A stretch of DNA of 64,000 nucleotides. It comes from Prochilodus magdalenae. Its lineage: Eukaryota; Chordata; Actinopteri; Characiformes; Prochilodontidae. The position numbers and the translations under genes are program-made. This document shows positions 46,950-57,744 of the stretch, piece by piece. Position 1 is the stretch's first letter, and each line of letters opens with the position of its first letter. The notes beneath the pieces are model-generated. The model did no database searches. It worked only from the letters and a program-made list of their open reading frames with translations, and had not been told where the DNA came from. The DNA is taken from positions 124,001 to 188,000 of the forward strand of contig JAMWET010000608.1 in assembly GCA_024036415.1 (NCBI GenBank), read 5' to 3'.

Positions 46950-47900
46950 TCAGTAGTGTGCAGACGGTAACTATAAGTATTTCTGGTCAATTTAAACTTA
47001 AATGGCAAATGTCACTTATTGTCAAAAAAGTCATTGCACAAATAGCTGCACCCAGAAGAATCAACCGACAGGAACGAAACCTGGTGGATAGGTTTGACAT
47101 AACCAGACATGCAAATGATTCAAGTTTCAGCCTCTCATGTGACATAGACAAGGACGGCCCTTATCCCTGTACCTGGCTGACCCAACAGCACGATTGCAGA
47201 CATTCAGTGAGCAGTGATGCCCTTCATGGGTCATTCTGTTATTGTCAGTGTCTTTGGGAGACGGCTGCATGACTCAGGACTACATGCATGCAGACTGTTA
47301 AGGGTGTAAGGGTGAAAAGGTGCGGTGCAGGAACCAGACCCGGGAAAAGGCACTGGTCCCGGGACTCTCTAAAGGCACACGCCCAGGACACACTCCATGC
47401 GGGGTAGAAGTGGTGTTTATTGGCCCAAGCAACCACAGATCTCACCATTACTGTCCGGAGTAACCTAGAAGCAGCTGCATCAGACGGGAGGCTAGGCTAC
47501 AACTAGCTCCTTTATCACGCGCAGAGAGCTACAGCTCAGCGCGCATGCGCAATAGTCAAGAGCACGTAATCAACCGTTACACCGTCAACACCACATCAGC
47601 GTCGCCAAAGACTGCAGTGGTGTTGTGCCAGATTGTCATGGAGTGACTCAGAATGACAGCGGGTCATCTTCACTGATGAGTCCGGCTTCGTCTTGGTGGA
47701 GGCACCGTAGTGAGTGCCAAGATGAATGGTTTGTTACCACACAGAAGACCTGGTGGCACTTCACCTCTACCCCTGCTGCAGCATCTGCAGGAGCTGCGTG
47801 AGAATATTTAAGATGCATGGGATGGATTATGCATGATGTGTTAGCAAATATGGTGGCCGACACCATTTATCATCATTTACTGTCCCTTGTAACTTTTATC
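46950..47900 (+). pseudogene. Tc1-like transposon relic with a nested insertion
   Basis: Plus-strand relic of the family also seen at 20345-20795 (minus) and 55640-55800. The frame at 47666-47695 reads IFTDESGFVL, matching the conserved Tc1 transposase DES segment (typically FSDESRF), and further blocks follow the same order as the 20-kb copy. Stops and frameshifts are numerous, so it is inactive. Bases 47301-47579 are absent from the 20-kb copy and interrupt this one. Confidence 0.7.
47301..47579. mobile_element. Element nested inside the Tc1-like relic
   Basis: About 279 bp with no counterpart in the sister copy. It is bracketed by GTTA at 47297-47300 and GTTA at 47576-47579, which could be a 4-bp target duplication. 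It begins AGGGTGTAAGGGTGAAAAGG, is richer in GC than its surroundings and contains GCGCGCATGCGC near its right end. No coding frame is visible and the family is not recognised. Confidence 0.5.
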
Positions 47901-48026
47901 TTCCTTCCCAATAGCACTGCAGTCAGACACCGCCTTCAGGGTGTACATTCGATTGTACACCATAGAAAAAATGGCAAAGCATTAGTTACATGTGATTGTA
48001 GAGAATCATTAGTAGACAGTGCAACC

Positions 48027-48059
<33 letters not shown>

Positions 48060-49824
48060 AATAATAATAATAATGGTGCTCTTTCAGAAAAGTTAGACAT
48101 GGCGGTGGAGCTGATTTGTGGTGTACCTTCATTACAGCACACAGAGGCCAGTCTGTTCCCACTCAGTCATTAGTGCCAATAGTGCTCCATTCTTAAAGTC
48201 CAGCTCCAGCACTCTAATGAGGCTATTCTCACTCTCTGTCGTCTTCCCAATCCCTGACAGCCACTGAACACAGGCCAAGACTAGGAGTCTAAAGAGGTCA
48301 ACCCCTCCAAAAAGCCCTCTACAGGAACACCCATGTCTGTCCCTGTAACAAACAGTTCTTTTACCAGGACGATCAGACATTTTCTACACCAATTAGACAT
48401 TTGCTCACCATTTATCTTCCTGTCTTCAGACAAATGCCAGAAAACAAGTTAGTATATTTGCACGGCCCAAGTCATTTTTTATATTATTGGACTTTCTGAA
48501 GACTGATTGATGGTGTTGCTGGTTTTCAGTGAGTCTATGAAAAAACAGCACCAGCACAATAATATTTCATCGCTCACTAAACCCACTATTACATCACCAG
48601 TCGACCATGTCAAACACAAACTTAATGCTATTAATGATGTTAACTGAGTAAACTCTTTGTTTCCTCCGACGACCAGTTAAGGTGGGAAAGCTGAAGGTTT
48701 TTGTGTTCGGTCTTGGCAAAACTTAAATCCACGTGAATTTTTGGATGGTCTCTTGGCAACTCAGCTGTAGTCTGGACATTGATATTCACAGTAGAAGCCT
48801 CCATCTTCTTTTCGGAACAATGAGAACCTTATGGGAGAGAAGAAGAAGCCGACCAGGCCTCAGCAGACAAAACGTTTTCCCTCAGGCAGTGACGGACATT
48901 CAGAACAAACCCAGGCCAGTCACATTTTGTTGTGCAGTTCTTCAGGCTTTGATTACATTTCATACATTAAGCTTTAATTAGAACCATTTACACACATTGA
49001 TTTGGACCAAAGTGAGTATAACACTTCTCATTAATCATGAAATCGTTACGTTATCATTAAATGATTAAATAGTTCAAGTGATGGCTCCTGAAGTCAGTCA
49101 TGCACCATGCATACGAAAAGGCCGTCGGTGAAATATGGCTTAATTTAAATAAGTGTCTTTCAAATGCTGAATGCTGGGGAACGGTTCCGTCTCAGTTTTT
49201 TTGCTTCCAAATCATCAGTTTATTTACATACTAATCAAACAGTTCAGTGCATGTACAATAGTCGATAATAAGAAAGAGCAAGCTTGCAAAGTGATTAATG
49301 TTCAGAATTCTGGCAGTTGTTAAAATTAATAGCGCTAGCCATCGCACAAACAAAGTCTTTAGGCTATATGAGAAAATGGCCTATGATTGAATCTATTCTG
49401 TGGTTCAAGTTTTTGATCACTATATACTAATTATATCCTCCCAGCTATTAATACAATTCACAATTTTTGTACACAAGTGTATCAGAGGAAACAGACAAAC
49501 AGTGAGTGAATGAATCACATGAGCTAATAGTCTACAGAACCTTGACCTGATATCCTGCCCATCAAGATGTTAACGTACAGACCCTATATGCATCTTGAGA
49601 TGGCATTACAGTAACCTTACTGACATGACGGTGCAGTGTGTATTGTACAAAGTGACCCATGTTGGAATCTTAACTATTATAAGAGAAAGATCAAAGCAGC
49701 AAATGGGAAACTGTTCTAGCACCACCTAAGAGCTCAGTGCATTTCCATATATGTTAGAGAGTCTGGAGAACAAGATGGCCACTACTTGGGAGATGTGTTG
49801 CAAGTGGATGTGAGGCATGATTCT
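47901..49824. other. Intergenic region, right part
   Basis: No gene supported between the Tc1-like relic and the repeat that precedes gpr37l1. Apart from the microsatellite at 48027-48075 I see nothing identifiable. Some of it may be gpr37l1 3' UTR, since that gene is transcribed leftward toward it. Confidence 0.4.
48027..48075. repeat. (TTA)n / (AATA)n microsatellite with hairpin potential
   Basis: About 30 bp of TTA repeats is followed at once by AATAATAATAATAAT, so the two halves are complementary and can fold back. Confidence 0.9.
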
Positions 49825-49965
49825 AGGATTAGGGGTCTCGAACTCACGGTTTGCTGATTTCCCTGCTCAGACACACCCACCAAACCTGGTAATTAACTGA
49901 TGAGTTGAATCAGGTGTGGTTGGACAGGGAATACACCAAACAGGCGCTAGAGAACCCGTATTCTA
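49825..49965. repeat. Short dispersed repeat, possibly in gpr37l1 3' UTR
   Basis: Contains GGGGTCTCGAACTCACGG, CAGACACACCCACCAAACCT, TTGAATCAGGTGTGGTTGGA and AGAGAACCCGTATTCTAGG, in the same order as the copy at 21400-21565. It lies just beyond the gpr37l1 stop codon, so it may be part of that transcript on its minus strand. Confidence 0.5.
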
Positions 49966-50000
49966 GGTCATCTTGTGACCTCATTCCAGGGTTAGCTGAC

Positions 50001-51403
50001 TCAGCTGCCAATTGACAAGACGGTGGTGCTGTCCTTGGCTTTGTCAAAGAAAATGGAGGAGGACGCCTCGTTTGTGCTCTTGTGCTTCCCTTCGGCGATG
50101 TTTTGGGTGGAAGAGGAGTTGCTTGGCTGGCATTCTTCACAGCAGCAGCAGCAGCAGTCCATAAACGCTTGGCCTAGAGTCTTACACAGGCACAGCAGCA
50201 GCACTGGTGTCACCGAAGACTTAAAGAACAAGAAGAACTGATTGATGAGGGCGAGGAGAGCCATCACTTCCTCAGACACCTGAATGGGGGCATATGTCAG
50301 GGTGAGATTACACACATTCTCAGGCAGAGCGCAAACGCCGTAAACAACGGCCAGGGCCATGACGGTGCAGTTGAGCTGGCGTTCGACCTGCTGAGCGTGC
50401 TGGAGCTTCTGCTTTTTGGAGGGAGAACGTTCCTCTGGGCGCTTGGGAGAACTTCCACTACCGCTGGAGACGTGGCAGGTGGCCATCTGACAGAGCAAAG
50501 TGAAGACCACGGGCAGGCAGAAGTAACAGCCAAAGTACCACCACATACGAGCGTCATGGTAGTTGATGACCAAGGAGTAGATGGACTCTGGGAGGTTTGG
50601 GTATGGACTCATAATGCAGGTGTCCACCTGGACATCCAGAGATGGGGACTTGGTCTGGTGCAGCTGCCACAAAAGCAGCTCTGGGGACGCCAGCACCATG
50701 GAGCCGATCCACACCACAGCCAGTTTGGCCAGGACGGACTGGCAGCGCTCCACTCGCCTTGCTTTTGGGAGGGAGCTGGTTGCAGCATGGAAACGGTCAA
50801 TGCCCAGAGCACACAGGCTGAAGGAGGTCACTCCTAATGATGTCACCTGCATAGTTACATAGACATTTCAGAGCAGTTAACATTTCTTTGAATCATCTAG
50901 TTGCCAGATCATTCACTAGCATGCCCAATTTCACATTATTCATTTGATATCAATATATGCTTTAACATAAGCAGATCACCATTAATCCACACTGGACTCC
51001 TCCACTGGAAACCTTTGATTATGAATGTGTTCTCATGAAAGAGGCAGGCTGTTCATGCATGAAATGGTTCCTCAAGGGTTCTTTAGCAATGGATATGGTT
51101 ATACAGTTGTGTGCAGAAGTTTGAACACCCCTGGTGTTGCAATTTTGGTTGATGTTTTAAGTAAACATTGGTTAACACAATCTCTACATGGAACAATGCA
51201 TTTGTTGCATGTTGTGCAATTGCATTTTAAAAGCTAGAGGTGCCACCCCTAGGCACGTGACTGATTATAGGAACATGAACACCCAAAGTACCATATGGAT
51301 GCATAAATGGTTCTATATGTTCTTAAAAGATTAAAGGTTAAAAGAAAAAACTTTGGAAGAAATTTTATTAGATCATAAAAAAATAATCCTTTATAGAAGC
51401 ACC

Positions 51404-51455
<52 letters not shown>

Positions 51456-52317
51456 CCAAATTAACATCATTAACATCAATTAACATCATTATATGTATTA
51501 TATGTATAACCAAACTAACATTATTATATGTATACATATATGTGTATATATAATAATGTTAGTTTGGTTATTCATTTATTTATTGAGAACACATATGGTC
51601 TAAATCGGGTCTTATACCCACCTCCATGTAAGGCACGACCCTGCACGAGAAATCCCCCAGCAGCCGTTTGTTGGTAAGTTCATTAAAGACCACCACAGGC
51701 AGGCAGAAGCACAATACCAAGAAGTCCCAGAAAGCAAGACTGGCCAGGATGTAGTTCCACGCGCTCCTCATGAAGTAGTTATTCCATACGATGCACATAA
51801 CAGCCAAGTTACCCACAATTCCTACAGCAAATACCACCAGGGCCAGGAAAAGAATGCCGTATGCACTGTAGGAGCTGTCTGTCACTGGGAACAAGGGGTT
51901 GTGGATTCTTGTGATGCCCCATTCGGTGACATTGTCCTTAACGATTGCACCATCGCTGGTGGCATCATTGTCTCCACTAATAGTCATGGTTGAATTGGAC
52001 AGGTCTGAGTAAGGTGTCACAGTTACGGCAGTTCCTTCATACTCCTCAGAAGGTGTGTACATAGAGCCTCCATCTTCATCCTCCATTTGTCCTATGGGCA
52101 GTTTCTCCTGTTGCATGTCCACTTGAAAATCATCTTGATCAAGGCTGCCATATCCATCATGGCCAAGGGTCTTTCTTTTAGGAAGCAGCGCTTGATCTTC
52201 TTGGTGATTCCAGTCAGACTTTTCAGTCTTCCAGTTGGTTTTTGCCCCTGAAGCACAAACACCCAGAAGCACAACCAACATCACAAAGTAAATCAGTCTG
52301 AACATGCTCTTCTCCAT
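50001..52317 (-). CDS. gpr37l1: G protein-coupled receptor 37-like 1
   Basis: Orphan class A receptor related to endothelin B receptors, expressed mainly in astrocytes and other glia in vertebrates. Two coding exons on the minus strand: 52317-51622 (232 codons) and 50846-50001, with donor GTGGGT and acceptor ATGCAG, spliced as PYME/VTSLGV; total about 513 residues. A signal peptide ([17 protein letters not shown]) leads a long acidic extracellular region, then [17 protein letters not shown] before helix 1 ([19 protein letters not shown]). LCALGIDRF marks the end of helix 3. The tail has six consecutive cysteines ([11 protein letters not shown]) and [14 protein letters not shown], which match GPR37L1 rather than GPR37. 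An alternative Met lies 4 codons in. The gene faces the cryptochrome tail to tail. Confidence 0.93.
51095..51245. mobile_element. Fragment with Tc1-type terminal sequence
   Basis: Starts ATACAGTTGTGTGCAGAAGT then TTGAACACCCCTGG, a terminus widely seen in fish Tc1/mariner elements and their miniature derivatives. A clear matching right end is not visible, so it is probably a truncated copy. Confidence 0.5.
51404..51455. repeat. (TA)n microsatellite
   Basis: About 50 bp of alternating TA in the gpr37l1 intron. Confidence 0.95.
51506..51571. repeat. Inverted repeat, 21-bp perfect arms
   Basis: Left arm 51506-51526 (ATAACCAAACTAACATTATT plus A) is the exact complement of right arm 51551-51571, with a 24-nt AT-rich, itself partly palindromic centre (TATATGTATACATATATGTG...). 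An imperfect extra copy of the arm (AACCAAATTAACATCATTAA) lies just upstream at about 51455-51475. Confidence 0.9.
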
Positions 52318-53150
52318 CTTCCAAGTTTAAGGAATCTCAAAACAGATGATGATGGTTGTAGGCCTATCCAACACAGCTCACACTGAGCCTGCAGAGTTTG
52401 AAATGCAGACCTGATGCAGCCACAGCTTGAGATCCTTCATGCCAAACACTGGGTTCTGCAGTCCTGTTTGCCAAAACTCACTCTCAGCTCTCTTTGCACA
52501 CCCATGGATGGCTGATCCCTTTCAATGGGGTTCAGCTTGGGGAACGCCTTCTCTCCTCCGCTCTGTTCCGGAGAATCGGAGGATAAGGCCCTCTGCTGGC
52601 AAAATGAATGATTGTAAACTTTTTTTTGAGGTACAATGAGACTGAAGCAGGGTATTCACAGCCTCTGAAGTCTCTAAGGAAGATCAAAATAAAACAATTG
52701 CAATGGAATAATCATTCCATAGTTTCAGAGTGTTTCATTTATCTTAATGCTACTTTAGACGATAACAGAAGAAGTGAGCAGCGGCAAGAGAGTCGATTTT
52801 AAACAGAGGTGAAGTCCGTGTCTCACTGTAACAGGTGGAGATTTATCTTGGCTTGATAGAGGATGTAAATTTGATGGTGCGGTTAAGAGAGCAACGGGGA
52901 GGGAATTCCTGAGTGAGCAGAATGTTAACTGGAGCAACATATTGTTCCAAAGAAGCAGTAGGCTAGAAGTGTTGGACAGTGAGTACAGTGAGTATTTGCA
53001 GGACAGTAGAGGGCAATAATCCCATATGACCCTTAACAGGCCAGTACCTTATTCCAGTTACAGACTATCAAAACAGTGGGCACTGTTTAGTTTCTATACG
53101 CCACAGTAAACATTTTGCATTCCTGTAATTTGAATTAGACCGTAGCACCC
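52318..53150. other. Upstream region of gpr37l1
   Basis: Contains the leader and presumably the promoter of gpr37l1, read leftward. I see no clear TATA box, CpG island or upstream exon. Nothing else is recognisable. Confidence 0.4.
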
Positions 53151-53154
53151 TAGT

Positions 53155-53470
53155 AATATAAGCAATACTATGATGTAATTTAGCAATTGCCAAGCAATGT
53201 GACATTTCTATACTAATGATTTAAAAATAACATTTCCAATGTATTATAATGATTAATACCAGTAATAGCAGTATCAGTACAGTAAACCAGCACTCTTAAA
53301 AATAAAGATGCCATGCGGAAACAACCAGTGTTCTTTGTGGTAATGCCAGCGTAGAACTACTTTTGGTTTCCTAATATACCTTGTTTAAAGAATTATTCAT
53401 TTGAAAGTTCTTAAGGAAATGGTAAATGGTTTTTCTAAGGCATCACTCTTAAGATTATTCTTAATAAAAC
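53155..53470. repeat. Duplicated short element, copy 1
   Basis: Ends in ACTCTTAAAAATAAAGATGC, then a TTTGGTTTCCTAA block, TTCATTTGAAAGTTCTTAAG and AAGGCATCACTCTTAAG. It matches 53690-54010 block for block, including TGATTAATACCAGTAA upstream. The CTCTTAAAAATAAAG start is typical of a fish miniature element that also carries GGTTC-type blocks. Confidence 0.6.
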
Positions 53471-53689
53471 ATAAAATCAGGCCACATTCCCCATTTTCAT
53501 AATATGTTAAGTTTAGCAAACAAGCAGTAATTGTGCATTAAAATGTAAAGAAGTGGTCCACTGCAGAGCAGGTGCATACGACAGTATACAGGACCAAGAA
53601 CACTGAAAGTACTATTTGGGTGCATAAGTAATTTTATTAGGTGGTTAAATGGCTCTTCTATTATGAGAAACAACACTGTTTGTCTTCAC

Positions 53690-54010
53690 CCTATTACAAG
53701 CAATACTATAATAAGATTTAGTAACTGTTTTTAGTGACATATTTAATGTGTCATATCTATACAAATACCATTGCCTTAAATTGATTAATACCAGTAAATG
53801 CAACATTGCTGCATAGAGCAGTGATCTAACACTCTTAAAAATAAAGATGCCATGTAGAACCAAAAATAGATATTTAAAATAATGCCAGAGTAAAACAGCT
53901 TTTGGTTCCCTAATGAACATTTCACTTCTTTAAAAAGTCATTCATTTAAAAGTTCTTGAGGAAACCAGAAGTAGCTCTTGTCAGGCATCGCTCTGAAGAT
54001 TCTTCTTGGA
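53690..54010. repeat. Duplicated short element, copy 2
   Basis: Partner of 53155-53470, in direct orientation about 540 bp away: TTGATTAATACCAGTAAATG, ACTCTTAAAAATAAAGATGC, TTTTGGTTCCCTAATGAAC, TCATTTAAAAGTTCTTGAGG and CAGGCATCGCTCTGAAG. The two copies could be independent insertions or a local tandem duplication. Confidence 0.6.
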
Positions 54011-55639
54011 CACCTTTGTTTTAGGAAGTAGCATGCTGCAGTTCCTGTAATTTGTCTTGAGAGGGCATTCTCTGCATACTAATATAGAACGGATCCAGAA
54101 TGTTTATGCAGAATGGTTCCGGTTTTAGGGACATCAAATACCTTAAAACATTTACAACACCATTCGCTGGCCTAGTTTCTGGCAGGAAAGAAAAGAATAG
54201 AATAGATGTCTTGCTTTTGTGATGTGTTGCTTAAATGTACTTGTACTTATTTACCATAAAACGAAAATTTTATGAAGTTAAATATCTTGTACCCTACATT
54301 TTATATGTCTACATTTAAAAGACATGTTTTAACGAATCTCTGTCTGCTGCCTCTGCATTGTACAGTTTCCCATAGACACTGTACAGTAGACTCACAGACT
54401 ATATATATACAGTATATAAAATGTACTCTATATTTTATATTGTTATATTAAAAAGACTAATGCAGCATTTTAAATGTGATCTGCTGCATCTGTAGTGTAT
54501 TCCTACAGAAAATACTTCCACTGTGTTCCCCTGCAAATACACAGAAAACTCAGCACAGGTGCTTTTAATGCGGTTTCTGCTCTTTTCTAATAATAGGAAA
54601 TGATTGCCTCCTCAACTTCATATGTGGCAGACAGATCTTAGATTGTTGCAATAAGGCCTAACTAGGAGCTTACTGCTTTCACAAATTGATTGTCGCAAAT
54701 TGAAACATGTCAGTTTTTAGCAAACTGACGAAAAGTTCAAATTTACTTAGTACTGCCTTTAGTGTGTACATGAGCGCTTAGATAAGAATGCCTCCCAGTG
54801 GTCTTCAACAAACATAGAGCACATCAAATATTAAAACTGACTAACGCACGCCATGTGTTTATAAAATTGCCTGGCATGGAATGTAGGTAAACACAGTATG
54901 TCAACATTAAGATGCCTAAGCTGCAAACGATTGCTTTTTATCCGTGTACCTATCCTTGTCTTGTGACAAAGAGAAAACAGTCTTCCAACCCATGACTTCT
55001 CTTTACTAACCCAACCCTCTAACTAGCTGTTAGGGTCACACTAACAAAGGTTCAGGTGGTCTAGCAAAGAAATGCCACATACAGTACAAAATATGGCATT
55101 TTTTAATGCAACTATAATAATGTATTATTTAGCAAATAGCAAATAAACAGTAGTAGTGCATTTGTCGAGGAGGGGTTCTTTACGGAGGACATCCATTTAT
55201 TTTCACACTGAAAATCAAACATTTCAACTGATCAAATAAGTTAAAATAAAATGCTTCCAATTCATTTGCATTTCTTCTGGTGGGGTGTAGCTATAGTGCA
55301 CGAGTGGCTGACAAAAGTTCTACAGCCAAGTAGAAACATTACTGTTTTTTTGCATCAAGCAACCTCCATATTCTCCTTATGACTGGTCTACAGCAGACAA
55401 TTAAAGCCTTCTTCCACAAAGACCATCCAAGGCCATCTACAGTTTGCAGGATATGCATTAAATTACCCAATACCATCTGGTGAGACAGGGGTTTAAGCTT
55501 TAAGCTTGAAATTTAAGACATGTTGGATGCAACAGCAAAGTTCATTAACTAAAGAGCACCCAGAATAAAGCATGGTGGAGTTTCATATTTTGTGGCACAC
55601 TTTAGTCAAGATAGATGGGATAATGTCTAACTTCAAGTA
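54011..55639. other. Intergenic, no gene seen
   Basis: AT-rich sequence without splice-bounded frames or recognisable elements. Confidence 0.5.
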
Positions 55640-55800
55640 TTAAGATACACTCATCATTAAAAGTATATTTGCACAAATAGCTGCGTCTAGAAGGAATCTG
55701 TGGACAGGAATGAAATTTAGGTTTAACATAGCGAAATGAGAATGATTCCATTGTCATTTATTGCTCCTGGTAACCTTTCTCTTCCAAACATTTCCATCTA
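55640..55800 (+). pseudogene. Tc1-like relic, third copy (internally deleted)
   Basis: Shares TTGCACAAATAGCTGC, AGAAGGAATC, GGACAGGAATGAAA and GGTTTAACATAGCGAAATGA with 47030-47115 (TTGCACAAATAGCTGC, AGAAGAATC, GACAGGAACGAAA, GGTTTGACATAACCAGACAT). It then jumps to ATTTATTGCTCCTGGTAACC, which resembles the far end of that copy (47873-47905). The middle, with the catalytic region, is missing. Confidence 0.55.
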
Positions 55801-55854
55801 CATATTCAGATAAACATGCATATACTTTCTGGCAAGTTCTTAAACCAGGTCAGC

Positions 55855-56675
55855 TGCTTCAAACATAGTCCATTAACCTGGTGTGTATGTACCACAAGGC
55901 TCAGTGTTAGGGCCTTTTCTCTTTGTACATGTTATTGGTTATTTATACAGGTGATGTTATTAGGAAACATGATATTAATTTTCATAGCTGAGCTGAATAT
56001 ACAGTATGCAATTATACATTTCCATTGCTATTGATAACCAAGACCCCACTGATAGGTATGTGTCAGATATTTTTCAGTGAATATCTATTTTTCTACAACT
56101 AAATCAAGAAAATATCAAATACTGATCCCTGGTCAAAATAGCCTTTTAATCTTTTACGATATATTCTTAGGGTTCAGCCGTTTCCATCTTGGACCAATGC
56201 AGACAAACTTCATGCATTAGTTACAAGCAAAGTTGATTACTGTAAAGCTCTTTTTCACTGGTCTTTCTATGAAATACTACATCCTCTCTAATGCACCAGC
56301 ATGGAGCCACACTAAAACAAAAAAGCGGGCTCATTTCACACCTGATTAATAGAACTGCACTGGCTACTTGTATTTTACGGGATGTATTTTAAAGTTCTGC
56401 TGCTGATTTTTTTACCTTAAAGCACCAGTTTACCTCAAAAGAATAGTTGCCTGCATATGTCCTAACTCATGATCTTAGATTTTCAGATAGTGTCCTTCTG
56501 CAAATACCTCATGCAGCAAACAGAATATGTGTAGATGTGTCTTGGATATTCTGCTTCTGAACTGTGGAACTTAATTCCATACCTAATTCCTTTTATTAGA
56601 CAGTCAAGCTCAGTTGATAGAACTTTTGAAACCACATTTTGTAACATATCTCTTTAACGTAGCAATAAACTTGTT
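55855..56675 (+). pseudogene. LINE (L2-like) reverse transcriptase relic
   Basis: At 55889-55924 the frame reads VPQGSVLGPFLF, the conserved reverse-transcriptase block (G)VPQGSVLGP. Further on, 56355 onward reads LHWLLVFYGMYFKVLLLI, matching the LHWLPV--RI-FK-L-L region near the end of L2/Rex1-type ORF2, and the segment near 56570 resembles the terminal WNSLP block. Frames differ between blocks and many stops occur, so it is a dead copy of the 3' part of ORF2. Confidence 0.75.
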
Positions 56676-57446
56676 GTTGGCTTATATAATTTTAAACAAA
56701 TGCTCATAGTTTCTTCTAATACTGTGGAAGAACTGCATCATACAATAAAACCCCACCACATTTAGAGCTTCTAAATGCAGTTTTTTACACCTAATAGGAC
56801 TAACAGCACTATTACAGTACTGGAAAAGGTTTTAGGAAGAAGGCCATTCATTCATTCATTCACAATCTTGTGGGAAGGACTTGGTTCCAGTTAACACAGG
56901 CCTTTAAATTAAGCAATATTGTAGTTCTCCTGCTAGATGATTAACAGAAAATTGATAGTCTCCTGACTGAGAGTGAGGGAATCTACTAGGACTAAAGTTT
57001 GGCAAGTGGGTTGTGGCTTAGTTGACATCTCGTTGTGTCAATAAGGATATGTATACATTGCTGTGTGTGTGAAGCTGGATGCCGTAGGGTCCTTAGATCC
57101 TGCGCACAAACTGTGTATGTGTGTGTGTTTGTGTGCGTTTCAGAACAAAATGTCAGGACATGAAGCCATACCTATTGCCCATATATATACAGCTTCACAC
57201 ACACACATTTTTTCTGAGCAGGTCTGTTTGCTGATAACACTTGATTATCCGTGTCTAGTCTAGTTCAGGTCACTTTTATCAGACATTCAGATCATCACTT
57301 TCCTGTTCTGTGGCATTAGCTCCTCTTCAAACGCTCTCCTCACAAAATTTCACTTACTTGGTATCGGGTTAGCCCTATGTTTTATCCCACCGAACTTTAA
57401 AGAACAAAATGATTTGTGGACACTTTTATTCTTTTTACATTTTCAG
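56676..57446. other. Sequence upstream of the unrecognised exon
   Basis: GT-rich around 57062-57150; no clear partner exon was found. Nothing else is recognisable. Confidence 0.35.
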
Positions 57447-57744
57447 GCCTTCATATTACTGCTATTTAGGAAAGGCAGTCAACCCAGATCAGTATCTGAA
57501 TGCCCTGAGGCTATATATGGAGGCTGGAGCAATGTCTAAGCCAGGTCTCTTTCATGGGTCAGTGGTGGCAGAGCACCTGTGTGAAGCTAAGGTTACGGAT
57601 AAAACCAGACGATTTGGAACCGTTTCCAAAACAGGTCATTATGACGCAAGGAAAAGCAAAAAGGAACCTTTTATGGTTCACCTAATGTTTCATGCTGGTG
57701 GGAAAATGGCTGAAGAACATGTGCACGAAGTGCTAAGAGAATAA
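57447..57744 (+). CDS. Unrecognised 3' terminal coding exon
   Basis: An acceptor-like TTTTTACATTTTCAG ends at 57446. The frame that follows reads RPSYYCYLGKAVNPDQYLNA, then LRLYMEAGAMSKPGLFHGS, VVAEHLCEAKVTDKTRRFG and KKEPFMVHLMFHAG, ending HVHEVLRE and TAA at 57742-57744. Composition is protein-like, basic and free of simple repeats. An AATAAA at 57740-57745 overlaps the stop codon. If the splice is right, the exon starts at the third base of a codon and continues an upstream exon that I could not find. I do not recognise the family. It may be the last exon of a small conserved gene or a partial processed copy. Confidence 0.5.

Larger units (their letters stand above)
50847..51621 (-). other. 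gpr37l1: gpr37l1 intron
   Basis: Intron of 775 bp, holding a Tc1-type miniature element end, a (TA)n microsatellite and an inverted repeat, each listed separately. No coding sequence is seen. Confidence 0.8.

Noticed and set aside
46958..47272. 104-residue open frame near 47 kb
   Set aside because: It lies within the Tc1-like relic and follows no conserved transposase frame throughout; it is a chance frame in decayed DNA.
50001..52317. Assignment of the receptor to gpr37 instead of gpr37l1
   Set aside because: The C-terminal [14 protein letters not shown] stretch and the loop sequence fit GPR37L1; GPR37 ends with an unrelated motif.
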